Origin: Romanomermis culicivorax
Taxonomy: Eukaryota > Nematoda > Enoplea > Mermithida > Mermithidae
DNA length: 64,000 bases
Assembly: GCA_963922205.1 (NCBI GenBank)
Contig: CAWUHX010000038.1
Span: 310,001-374,000 of the forward strand
Direction of reading: 5' to 3'
The notes under the pieces are model-generated. The model worked only from the letters and a program-made list of their open reading frames with translations. It ran no database searches and had not been told where the DNA came from. Position 1 is the stretch's first letter, and the number at the start of each line of letters is the position of its first letter. Positions 45,844 through 57,470 of this stretch are shown in pieces. The position numbers and the translations under genes were made by a program.

Positions 45844-47236
45844 GCCAGGAGCAGTGTTTTTTTGCCGGAGGCAAATGAAAATTTTTGGGGGCAAACGAAA
45901 TTGAGGTAGTTATTTGTACATGTACAAACGATTCTTTCTCCATTTTGGGAAGAAAATTTTAGGAATCAGATACAGAAAAGACGCATTTTGATGCATTTTA
46001 GAAGGTCATAATCTCAACATTTTCCCACGCTTCGCGCCGGGTAACTTCAATAACCATTAATCTGTATTACCTAGCTCAGGCGCGGCTTTCAGAATGTCTA
46101 CCTTCACCTATTATTTAATGTACAATAGTTTTCATCATCTCAAACATATTATCTCATGTTTTAAGTTGTATCTTCAATATTTTATGATATTTAATGAAGA
46201 TTCACAGTTTTTTCTTGAAACATTTTTTGAGAAAGATCAATACGTCAAGTTTCTAAATTTTTTGAAGCGATTATTCCTTTCTTAACGTAAAATCAATATA
46301 GAAGCTTCATTGAAGTAGTTTTCGGAAACTTCTACTTTTCCACTCATATCTTTTTGGCCGAGTTCATGAGAGTTAACGAATAAATTACTGGTTTTAAAAT
46401 TTTTCAAATAATAAAATTCTAAAAATTACGACTTTTGAACGCAAAATTCGAATCTAATTCTGGAAATAAACGTTTGGAGAATTGACTTTCCAGCGTTGCC
46501 AAATGTCAATACACAAAAAAGTTTTACATCTTTTTGGGATTTTCACTTGTAATCATAAAGGACTTAACCATCGATTTATCATCTAATGCAAATTCATTAT
46601 GCTATTGGATAGTTTTCTAAAAAATTTGTTCCACAATGCTTGTAAATTAGACTTGAAACTCGAAAATTTCAATTTTTTGCTGAATTTTAATGAATTTTTT
46701 TCGTAGTTATAAATAAAATTTGAAAATTACGTTGGTTCGGTTATTAGATTTTGGCCACGACGTAGAGGAACACAGGTTACTTATTTATACCTATTTTTGC
46801 TATGTACAAATTGTACAAAGGAAATATTGGCTCCCGTTTGTACATGTGCAAATGGGTCATGTACAAAAAAAAACCCTGGCCAGCATACATGTAACGGAGC
46901 CCCGTGGTCTGGGGGGGTTGGGCGACTTTTTTGGGGCCGGGGGTCAGTAATTCCCAAAATTTGGGGGGTCTCTCAAGAAAAAAAAAATGCCGAGAAAATT
47001 GACGTTTTTTTACCATTTTTCGTTCAAAAATTGACATTTTTAATTAAAAAATTGACATTTTTCAGTATTTTTCCGACCAAAAGTATGGGGGTCCCAACGG
47101 CTACCATATGGCTAGCCATTGGATTGGAAAATCCTGGGGGGCGGTCGCCCAATGGCTAGCCATATGGTCGACGATTTCTGGGGGGGGGGGTTCCCATAGC
47201 ACTCCCCCCCCCAATTACATGTATGCTGGCCAGGAG
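45844..47236 (+). mobile_element. hAT-like non-autonomous element with nested MITE
   Basis: The element runs 45852-46878 (CAGTGTTTTTTT... to ...ACCCTG). The 8-bp duplication gccaggag is at 45844-45851; its right copy, 47229-47236, lies beyond a MITE that inserted exactly in that duplication. About 300 bp of interior match 51330-51730. No coding capacity. Confidence 0.82.
46876..47233 (+). mobile_element. CATACATG-family MITE, copy D, TSD ctggccag
   Basis: 46884-47225 begins CATACATGTAAC and ends TTACATGTATG. A perfect 8-bp duplication ctggccag lies at 46876-46883 and 47226-47233. This is the cleanest copy and defines the family: 12-bp termini, 8-bp target duplication, inner GGGG-rich and ATGGCTAGCCAT blocks. 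Confidence 0.9.
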
Positions 47237-47615
47237 TCACTTTTTTATGCTATCTAGTTTTTTGCGTTGATTTTTTCTATGATGATGATAATAATAATAA
47301 ATAATTTATTATGAACTCACAAAACCTTAAATTCAAAAGCATGGAAAAAGAAAAGCGTTCGCCATTCAAAAAAAAGTTGTCCTTAGCACAAAAATTACTG
47401 GACCATCCTCTACCTAAGGGTTAATGACCGGGCGGCATTTCTAAACAAGGAGACCATATTTATTTATTTAAATTTGCTTGAACGCTGCTAATCTCGATAA
47501 TGTAGATAAGTTCACACGAAAAGTATATCTAGCCTAAGTTGCTCCTAGTATGTGTGGTAAGCTATGATAAAATCGTATGACTTCGGGTGAATCCTGAGTT
47601 GTGATTGTTCAGCGT
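47237..47615. other. No gene seen
   Basis: AT-rich, with a short (GAT/AAT)n run near 47281-47300. No feature is supported. Confidence 0.4.
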
Positions 47616-47976
47616 CTGTCAAGCATACGTTTTATTGGGGTGAGTGCCATAAGAACCCCCGATGACACTCCTGATTTGCCACTTATATAGCTTAAATGAA
47701 CTAGCCATAGGAAACCCAATCCTTTTGACTTTGATCCGAAAAAACTTGGAAAATTTTTATTCTTCGGGTGCTTCGCGTCATAAATAGTACATATTTTTAA
47801 GGGTTTTTCAGACAAAAATGATCATATTCGAACCGTTTTCTGGACTTTATAGGCGAAAAACAGAATATTTTTCCTGAGTTGCCCACCCAAAATTCTGGAC
47901 AATCAACGACCCCCCGCACCCAAAAAGTTTCTTTACTCTCCAGGTCTCGGAGCTCTGTTACGCATATAGTGTCAAG
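47616..47976 (-). mobile_element. CATACATG-family MITE, copy E
   Basis: 47624-47968 runs from CATACGTTTTATTGGGG to GTTACGCATATA, with ctgtcaag and gtgtcaag (7 of 8) as flanks. It is diverged; the hairpin reads gtgcttcgcgtc near 47768. Confidence 0.75.
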
Positions 47977-48222
47977 CATTCAAAATAAAAACGAATCGCG
48001 TTATAAAAAAGCGTGTTAAAGCATGCAATTTCTTATCGTGTATTTTTTGTGAATTATGCGTTTTATTCGTTGATTTTTTATCAATTTTTCCTTCCTTTTT
48101 GTCGAAAATCAGACGAGGAATGAAGTATTGTTAGTATTTCAGATTAATTTTATAGGGAAATTACTTTGGAAATTGAACTTCGATCGTACTTCACGCGTAA
48201 ATGACATTGCTTATATAGCGTT
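47977..48222. other. Region just upstream of the beta-TrCP gene
   Basis: AT-rich. It probably contains the 5' UTR or promoter, but no element can be pinned. Confidence 0.4.
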
Positions 48223-51200
48223 ATGGCCGAAAATCAGGCATACATGGTCGAAGATGAGGATTTCGACGAAGCGAGCAAAGTTGGTTCAACTTTTTTTAAA
48301 TTAAAATTAGTCGCTCGTTTATTTCTTCCCAAATTTTTTTTTGCAAAGAAATTCAAAGTTTTATTGCAGATTTTGGTGTTAGATTTGTGCTATGTTTTGA
48401 TTTAGCACATCAATTTGTTGTTTTTGATAAAAACCCTCGTATATCGTTCGCTTTTTTCAGACATCCAGTACTGGCTACCTACTGGCTGGCTTGACATTAT
48501 CAGAACAACAAAGACTGTCTTTCGGAAACCCAAACTATCTGACAGAAAGCAAAGAATGTCTTCAGGCAAGTACAATATAGCCATGAGAAATTAAACTAAT
48601 AGAATTTCTCGCTCAAAATGACTCGAGCTCAATCGAAAAGCAAGCTGCGTGCATTTGTATGCAAATTCTTTGACAACGGCTCTAATCTCTTTCCAATTTA
48701 TATGATACATTCATATAATCAGACTCAATTTTTTTAGGCTTTTTCCACGTGGTCACCCACGGATCAAGTCGATTTCGTAAAACGTCTATTATCCAGTATG
48801 TGTCATTTCCAATTGGGTCTTGTAGATATTTATTTAAAGCCCATGTTGCAACGCGATTTCATTTCCCTTTTGCCAGGTAAAATTATTCTTAATTTTCTGT
48901 TTATTTTTGTGAGAAATTTCTCTTTATGTTTAGGACGCGGTTTAAGTTGTATTGCTGAAAGTATTTTATCCTATTTGGACGCCGTTTCTTTATGTAGAGC
49001 CGAGTTAGTATGCCGCGAATGGCGCCGGGTCATTTCCGATGGCCTTTTATGGAAAAAGTTAATCGAACGCAAAGTTTGTAACGACTCGCTTTGGAAAGGA
49101 TTATCGGAAAAACGACATTGGTATTTTTACTCATCGAGCTCTTTAAAAATTTTATATTTCTGAAAAAATTGTATAAACAGAATTTCCTGTCGTCTAAAAG
49201 ATCGAATTTTGTTGTAGTTGCATTTGGTTGTCCGTTTTCTGCCTGAAATTTATACGGTTTTCGCTGTTGTGCTTGAATTTATCAATATTCATTGTCTGAC
49301 TGATATCTGATTCACTGTCTGACTGATTAAAGCATCAAGTTTCACTTGAAATACTTCATAAACTCTATTTTAGGATTCGCTTCCTCTTCAAACCACGGCA
49401 TAATGAACCTGCTCAGTTACATGCATTTTATCGTCAATTATATCCTCAAGTTTTGAAAGATATAGAAGTAACCACAGGTTTTATGTTTATCTTATCTAGT
49501 TGAAGTCTCACGTTTTGTTCTTGTCTAAACCAAAAAATTGTTCAATTTTTGATTTTTAAAGCTAGGAAATAGAAATGTCCCAAGCGTCGGTGCTGTCATA
49601 TTGTGGCAGTGTGAAGTACAACTTTGTGCACTGTAAAAGTGCAGTTTCCGTTGAAATTATCTATTCTAAGACATGTATTACGTGATAACATTTCAAAATT
49701 GCATGACAATAATAATGCAAAAAACAAACGCTATATTAAAAACGTAAGTTTGATGATCCGCTTCACAGTTGACGTCCTATATATGTCCAGCTTTTAAATA
49801 TGATCAAGTTGATTTCGGATTATGATAAACATTACTTGTTGATAAACATAACAAAATCAGCGTTATAACCTTCAAAATTCAGATAGAAATCAAATTCAAC
49901 CAAGAATTTTTGATTCATTCTCAAATTTTTAGAATTCTGGCATAAAAATGAGCACCATATTCCTCAAAATTCAAACAAAACCGAATTGAAGCTGAAATTT
50001 GTGGTTGATTGATTCCTGAATTTTTAGAATACTTCTGACTGATAAGCAGGGTTCATACACAACCTGGAAAACCTGGAAAACACAGGGAATTTTTTTTCAG
50101 GTCTGGAAAACCTGGAAAACCTGGAAAACACAGGGAATTTTGTGGAAAAATAATTATTTTGTGTTGAAAAGTAGAGGAAAATCGTCAAATTTTTTCGCCG
50201 CGCTGCGGCGAGTTTTCTTATTCGACTATGCACATTGAAAGTGAAATTGCTTAAAATCATCGAGTATTTGAGATTGTTTTTTTAGGTTTTCAACTTCAAC
50301 TTTTTATTTAGCCTTTAAATTATTACGTCAAAGTCAGCGTTTCAATTGGATTGTAAGGGTAATATTCGAGAAAACATTCAAACTCCTCATTTATGCCAGA
50401 AAATTGGAGACTAATCAATAAAATGTTTTCGGCTATATAGAGCATTCATATTTGCGAGCGAAAAAAATCGAGTCTGGTCAGGGTGTTTTAAGGTTAATTA
50501 GGAGCCATGGCTTCTAAAAACTCTGAGTGATTCCTAAAAATTTAGGGGCACAAGCCAACATGGCTTATAAAAATTAGACACTAACGACCCTTTTGATTGG
50601 GTGAGTTTCCTGTCCGGAGATGCATTCTTATGCGTTTCTAAGAAAACATATCGAAAATTTTCCGGCGCTCCGCGCCGGATTTCAAGTCACTTATGATTCT
50701 TGTTATCATTTCTGTTGTGCGGTTGGAAAATGTCGGCCTAGCTTACGCTGGCTTATAGCTTTTAAACATCAGCATGTTATGGATGAATGTTTGACCTTGT
50801 ATTGTTTTTTCAGATATTTGACTAAAACCTAGATTTTTCTAGATTATTTCCACAAAATCATTTTGTGGTTCCTCAGAATTTTCGACTTTCGTGAAGATAA
50901 CTTTTCGCATTGGGAAAATGATTAAGCGTGGGACAATAGCAGAGGATCTTCTGTCTGAAAAAGTCATTCAATTCATTGCTGCTTGCTTAATTTTTGAATT
51001 TTAGTTTGCCTGACTGAAAACATGTTGAATTCAATGAAAAATTAAACTTGTCAGGCAGGAAATAGATATTAAAAATGGTCATTTTCCAACGATATAGAAT
51101 ATCAAAATCCAAATTTTTTCTGATGCTCTGCACCGCATTAATTACCGATCGATATCCGAGTCCGAAGTAAAATATCTATCACACTTTTTCATGGTTTATA

Positions 51201-54200
51201 CCAGTGTTTTTTTGCACTGTGCAAAACTTTTTCCGCTCGTGCAAAACTCAGATTTTTTGCACCGTGCAAAAAAATATTTATTAAGTGTGAAAAAATTTGG
51301 TGTTTTCATATAGAAAAGATGGAATTCGGTGCATTTTAGTAGGTGCAAATCTCAAAATTTTCCGGCGCTTCGCGCCGGTTATAACTTTAATAAGCATTAT
51401 TATTTATTTCCTAGCGCAGGCGCAGCTTCTAGCATGTCTATACCTTCACTTATTACTTAATCTATTTTCATCATCCTAAACGTATTATCTCATGTTTTAA
51501 TTGGTAATCTTCAATATTTTATCTTGATATTTAATGAAGATTCACATTTTTTCCTTGACACATTTTTTGAGAAGGATCAATACGTAACTTTTTGAAGCGA
51601 TTATTCCTTTCTTAACGTAAAATCAATTCGGAAGCTTCATGGAAGAAGTTTTCGGAAATTTCTACTCTTTCCTTCATATATATCTTTTCGGCCAAGTTCA
51701 TGAGAGTTAACGAATAAATTACTGGTTTAAAAATTTTTCAAATAATTAAATTCTAAAAATTACGACTTTGAACACTGAATTCAAATCTAATTCTTGAAAT
51801 AAATGTTCAGAAAATTGATTTTCTAGTGTCGCTGAATGTCAATACCGAAAAAATTTTTCCGGCGCTTGGCGCCGGAAACATTACTATCTTTTTTGGGCTC
51901 TCACTTGTCATCAAGAGGACTTAACCGTCAATTTCTCGTGTAATTCAAAGTCATTATGTGCGAAAGCCCAGTGACGAGAAAAACACTGATGTGGAAAAAA
52001 ATTTGACTTCTTCATTTGTGGAAGAAAAGTTTGTGGAAAAATGTGACTATTTATTTAGCGTACAAAAAATTTTTTGGCGTGCAAAACTTTTTTGGTGATT
52101 TTTTTGCACCGTGCAAAACAGCTCGTGCAAAAAAAAAAACACTGGTTTATACGTTGGTTTATATATATCATAAATAATTATGATTGGTAAATTACTGGCT
52201 CTTGATATACGAAAACCTTAGAAAAATGTATTAACGCTTCCACCAATCAAATGGTGAAAAGATCACGATTGATCATCGGTAGCTGCATAAGAATGTGCTG
52301 AAAAATTGATTTTCCAACGTTTTAGAGGCCTCGGAATCAGAATTTTTCGGCGCTAGGTTGCGCAATAATTTGAAATAAATTTTTTGATTAAGTACTCTAT
52401 TTTTGATTATACTTTAGCTCACACATATTTCTATTATTCAGTATTTTTCTTCAGGATAGTATATTTCATCATAATAAAAACCTGGAAAAATTGTATTTGT
52501 CAACCTGGAAAACCTGGAAAACACAGGGAATTTTTTTTCTCCAACTTTGTATGAACCCTGGATAAGGAGCAAAATAATCCTCAGAATTCAGAAATTTTGT
52601 ATTTTCTAGAATTTGAGCCTTTAGATTGAAAATGAGAAACAGAATTTTCAAAATATAGATGAAAGTAAAATTTTCAGTTTATTCTTGAATATCAGAATTT
52701 GAGCATATTCAAAAAACCTGGGATCCTCTAAATTCAAAATGAAGGCAAAATAAACTATAACTCGCAGTTGATTCTGGAATCTCCAGAATTTGAGTTAAAA
52801 TGAACAGGAGTATCTCTAAAACTCAAATTAAAGCCAAGTCCAAGCTGAAATTTGAAGTTCATTATAGAATTGTTGGAATTCTTGACTGCAGAAGAAATTC
52901 AACTGAAATTTGCAGTTCATTCTAAGATTCTAACAAATCCTGCCAAGAAAACGCGAAAAAACTCCAGATTACAGCCAAATTTAAGGTCTAATTTGTAGTC
53001 CCTCTAGAATTTTCAGCATTTTCTTCGATAACGAGCATCGGAAGTTTAAAAATTTTGAGCGAAGAAAAAATTAAACTGGTAAAATTCGCAGTTCATTCTA
53101 GAATAAAACGATAAACGTTACTTGTTTTACTACAGACCATCAATTAATTGATTGCTCACATAAAAATTTTCTAGCCAGCTTATCAGGACCTTCAAATTTG
53201 TATTTTTCTCAATGTTAAAATAATTAAATCGTGCATTGACATATTTTTCAAAAATATCAATATTTTCGGCTATAATCAGCTTGTTGCACCTGACATACCT
53301 CCATCATATTCCAAAATGATCGTAATTTCACGGGCCGTATACGATGAAACCTCAAACGCAAAGTACTTCCGGAGCGAAAGTAACATCCATCAAAATGCAA
53401 TTTGAGTTTTTATTGAGACATATCAACGAACATGCTTCAAAATCATGCATTATCATTTCTAATACAGTTAATGTGGCCGAAGCTTGTTTTACTTGCCTCA
53501 GATTTTGTCTGGTGATTACGCATAATCTTGAAAACCAGAATCTAACGCAATCCTACAATTTACAAAACTTCCCTCCATGTTCACTTTGAAAAGCATGCGA
53601 TAGCTTATTCGATTGCAATTTTAATTCTCTATCGTTGCATAGAATAAAAAGATTGAAAGAGTGATCGAGTTCAATTTAAACAGTCGAAAACTGAATGTGC
53701 TTAGTTCAACTCTTATCCACGGCGGAAATACTAACTCAATTCAAAAAAGCTTCTATGTGTTTGTCAAGAATCTTTTTCTTTTTAATTTCAGCTATAAATC
53801 ACGAAAAATAGACTAGTTCAACAGAAATGTTTTGCTCTAGAAAAAATGTTGAATTGCTGTAGATTACAATTTTCGATAGATTCGCACCTTTTCAAACGAT
53901 TTTTCGTCAGTTTTATTCATTTTACTGCTGCAGAATTTTTTTCTGCGCTTGAATAAACCTCTCGCGATTTAGTTTCCAGTTGTTCTTGAAATTTGGTCGG
54001 TCTTGATATAGTCGATGACATTGACAACAACTCAGACTGCTGTTGAACTTATGTGGCTTGTAGATTTTACTTCTAAAGTTTTTCAAATTCATCCTAATTT
54101 TGAAAAAACGATGTATGTATCAGGCGCCGTTGCAGTGCAGTTGTCACCCTGGCAATGAAGTCGGCACCGAAGCATCATTACTAGGAACTAATTCTGCAAC

Positions 54201-56852
54201 TTCTTTTGTTCCATCAAAAATTTTATCTTCAGAATCTCGAAAATAATTGGAAAACCGGCCAGCACGTCCTTCACAAAATAAACTGCCACTCGGAGAATAG
54301 TAAAGGCGTTTATTGTCTACAATACGACGATAAAAAGATTGTTTCCGGCTTACGTGACAATACAATAAAGGTTTGTTTATAATTGTCCTGAAATTTTTTA
54401 TCTAAAGTTCTAATTACTGTAATTTTAGATCTGGGATAAAGAAACATTAGGATGTACAAAAACTATAACCGGACATTCCGGCTCGGTTCTATGCTTACAG
54501 TATGACGAACGAGTTATAATTAGCGGTTCGAGTGACGCGACTGTCAGGTGATGCAAACTTGTTATTTTGCAAACGTCGTTTTCTATTTAAAAAGACGAAA
54601 CTGAAATTTTGAGATCAAAGTTTTTCAACACTTGGCAATTTTGACTCAAGTTTGTTGGAATTTTATTGAATTTCAATCGGACTGTAAAATACTTCACTGC
54701 ATATTGGAAAATTTTCAACTATGATCGATCATAAAACTTCGTCTATTTCTTTTTTCAATTCATTTTCGATCAAAAATTTCCAACTTTGCTTTTTTAGAGT
54801 ATGGGACATCTTTACCGGAGAAATGCTCAATTCGTTGATTCACCATTGCGAAGCAGTTCTACATTTACGATTTCAAAATGGAATGATGGTTACTTGTTCA
54901 AAAGTATGCATAAGTTTTAGTTTTTCAGACTACGAAACTTGTAGTAAAATACTCATTTTTTCGTAGGACAGAAGCATAGCTGTGTGGGATATGGTCAGCC
55001 CGAACGAGATCATTCTTAGGCGGGTCCTAGTTGGTCACAGAGCGGCCGTTAATGTCGTCGATTTCGACGAAAAATACATCGTTTCGGCTTCGGGTGATCG
55101 GACAATAAAAGTAAAGTATTTTTGAAAAATTCTGATCAGATCGTAAAGAAGGCAGCTTCAGTATAATTCTTACAGAATTTAAAATTTTACAAAATTGTTT
55201 TCGTCAAATTATTGTTCGTAGGAAATATGACGGAGATGCTCATTTTTCTTGCGCAAATTTTTGGAGATTATTTTCATTCATTCCGATTCAAACTGGCTAA
55301 AAATTATTCATCCGATCGCGTTTAGCAGAGTACGTCATAGGGTGTATAATAAGAACTCCCCTAAAAATCGCTGACCAATAATCACGACTTCGCCAGTCTT
55401 ATGTCTAGATGAGGACTAGAATGCTTTACTGTTCAGATTATAAAAGCTCAGCAGTTCTATTCTTGATAGAAAATGCTCCTTTTTAAAATAAAAATTGCAC
55501 CAGAAATTCGAATTTTCGCAAAATTTTTCATTTTTTTGAACCATCTCAATTTTAAAAAAAATTGTTCTCGTATCAATGATCCGACCCCCCCCCCCTAAAT
55601 TTTTGGGGACGTATAAATCTGCAAATAAAAAACTAGCTGACCCCCTACCCTAGCTTCGGAATTCCTTTACATGATCTATGGATGTTTAATGTTGACATTT
55701 CGCTTCAAAATACTATATAATTCAGCACTTTTTCATCACAGGTATGGGATGCCACCACATGCGAATTTATTAGAACACTCAACGGCCACAAAAGAGGCAT
55801 CGCCTGCTTGCAGTATAGAGACTGCCTTGTAGTTTCCGGCAGTTCGGATAATACAATACGGTAATGTACAGTAATGAATGAATAATAGCGGAAAATGACA
55901 AGTTTCAGAATTATAAGCCTAGATGAAAATCGTGTGGCAAAAATAGCTTACATTGTTGATATTGCAGTCCCTCCCAGATCTTCGATGCTACCATATCGTG
56001 ATATATGCTTTTTAGTTTGTCAGTTTTCACATTGATCATGATAACGGATAAGTTGCAGTATCTGAGTAAATCCAGATGCTTCGGTTTTATGACCGATTGA
56101 TTGAAAATTTGTGGTCATGGTCAACCTGTTGTTGCACCTAATTTTCAATAGATATTTCTGTTGAAACGAGAAATATGTTACGCATATTCTTTTTAAACGT
56201 CCGCGATTTCCTTTTTTTCAAACTACGTGTTTCTTGTTTATAGATTGTGGGACATTGAAAACGGCGCCTGCTTGCGAACTTTAGAAGGCCACGAAGAATT
56301 AGTTCGTTGTATTAGATTCGATAGTAAACGCATCGTTTCAGGAGCTTACGATGGGTAAAATGCCATTTAAGCGATTTTTTACCAACTATCAGATTTTCAT
56401 TTTTAACCTGTCGAAATTTTTTTTCAAATTAATACATTTGTTCTGAAAATGTGCACAGATATAATATACGTTCTAATGCGTTTATTCATGTTTTGCAGCA
56501 AAATAAAAATTTGGGATTTACATTCGACTTTGGATCCACGTTCGCCATCTGGAGCTTTGTGTCTGAAAACTTTATCGGTAAGACATTTTTTTCCCATTCG
56601 AAGCAGCTTTTTTTCACTAGAAAATTTTGCTTAAAATTTTTAAAGAAAATTGTTCTAGATGTAGGTCTTAAAAGTTTAAATTTTTTCCAATCCTCAATAT
56701 TTGCACTCTTCTAGGAACATACGGGTCGAGTTTTTCGACTACAATTCGACGAATTCCAAATTGTTAGCAGTTCGCACGATGATACGATTTTAATTTGGGA
56801 TTTTTTAAATTACCAATCGAGCCCTTCTCCGACAACGGCGGCGATACCTTAG
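48223..56852 (+). CDS. BTRC: F-box/WD40 protein, beta-TrCP (Slimb) orthologue, 13 coding exons
   Basis: This is the substrate receptor of an SCF E3 ubiquitin ligase; known targets in other animals are phosphorylated beta-catenin, IkappaB and Ci/Gli. Coding exons: 48223-48279, 48461-48565, 48738-48876, 48934-49120, 49374-49467, 54233-54370, 54429-54547, 54798-54903, 54967-55110, 55742-55860, 56244-56354, 56499-56577, 56715-56852. Phases match at every junction and give 511 residues, the usual size. In order: the dimerisation segment ([19 protein letters not shown]), the F-box ([20 protein letters not shown]) and seven WD repeats (e.g. [34 protein letters not shown]). Arg/Tyr positions known to contact the phosphodegron appear kept. 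All introns are GT-AG except intron 2 (GC-AG). The start ATG is the first in frame. No defect is seen. Confidence 0.96.
48566..48737 (+). other. GC-AG intron 2 of beta-TrCP gene
   Basis: Exon 2 ends ...CTTCAG and the intron begins GCAAGT; the acceptor is tttttag at 48737. The nearby GT donor (48570) would break the frame, whereas GC keeps the phase and the conserved KECLQ-AFSTW join. Confidence 0.85.
50041..52566 (+). mobile_element. DNA transposon with CAGGGTTCATACA termini, 6-bp TSD gataag
   Basis: 50047-52560 begins CAGGGTTCATACA and ends TGTATGAACCCTG. gataag lies at 50041-50046 and 52561-52566. Both ends carry AACCTGGAAAACCTGG...CACAGGGAATTTTTTTT in direct orientation. It has no coding capacity. 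It contains four or more GC-rich hairpins (50194, 50662, 51362, 51856) and a nested hAT-like element. The 6-bp duplication does not fit hAT (8 bp) and leaves the superfamily open. Confidence 0.82.
51194..52152 (+). mobile_element. hAT-like non-autonomous element, TSD gtttatac
   Basis: 51202-52144 begins CAGTGTTTTTTTGCAC and ends GTGC-A11-CACTG. A perfect 8-bp duplication gtttatac lies at 51194-51201 and 52145-52152. The ends are rich in 'gcaccgtgcaaaa'. A relative lies at 45852-46878. Confidence 0.88.
53106..54232 (+). other. Rest of intron 5, no feature
   Basis: AT-rich intronic sequence. It ends with the acceptor of exon 6. Confidence 0.4.
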
Positions 56853-57464
56853 AAGAAAAACATTCGTTTCGTAAAATCGACAAATTCTACAAAAAATATG
56901 ACGCTTTCGACCAAATAATTTGGCTTTTTTGAGATTATTCCGCAAAAACGCCGACCATTTTCCTATAGCGCACGTTTTATTGTAAATTTCTATTGTCGTA
57001 AGCTTTCGATGCGTTTGAAAATTTGCAATTGTGACTCAAGGGATCAGTTGAGAGTTCGATTTATGAATTAAAGATCTTCCATTTTTTGTATTATGAGTTG
57101 TGAAAAATTTCCAAAAATAACATTTCTGGCGGAAATACAAAAAATTTTATCAAAATTCCTTTCCTTATTGTCGCAAAATCAAATGTTTTAATCGTTTTTA
57201 TTTATTTTTCTGCTACCTTTTACTGTATAATCGTTCTTTTCGTTTGTATTGTACAATGTAAGCGTATAATGAACTGAGTTCGTGTTTAGGTATTTTTTCT
57301 TTTCCAGTCCCTTATACCGTTTCGAGCATTATATTTTTGTATTAATCGAAATTATACCATATTCACGTCATTCATAATGTGTCACTAATGAATTATAATA
57401 GCTGGAATTTTAATGTCAGCGTTTTTTAATTTTCCACGATGTGATGAAACATACCAAGGCAGTA

Positions 57465-57470
57465 AATAAA
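57465..57470 (+). terminator. Candidate poly(A) signal AATAAA
   Basis: The AATAAA lies about 610 nt after the beta-TrCP stop, in an AT-rich 3' region. Other A-rich hexamers are nearby, so the choice is tentative. Confidence 0.4.

Larger units (their letters stand above)
49860..53105 (+). repeat. Degenerate AAGCTGAAATTTG/GAATTTTTAGAATT array, interrupted
   Basis: Related ~80-100-bp units with 'gctgaaatttg(c/t)agttcattct(a)gaattt' lie at 49860-50040 and 52567-53105. They were one array before insertion of the 2.5-kb element at 50047-52560. Confidence 0.6.
49468..54232 (+). other. Large intron 5 of beta-TrCP gene (4765 nt)
   Basis: It runs from GTAACC to atcttcag. It is the only long intron besides several of 50-650 nt, and its length is due to a repeat array and nested transposons. 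No other gene is seen inside. Confidence 0.9.
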
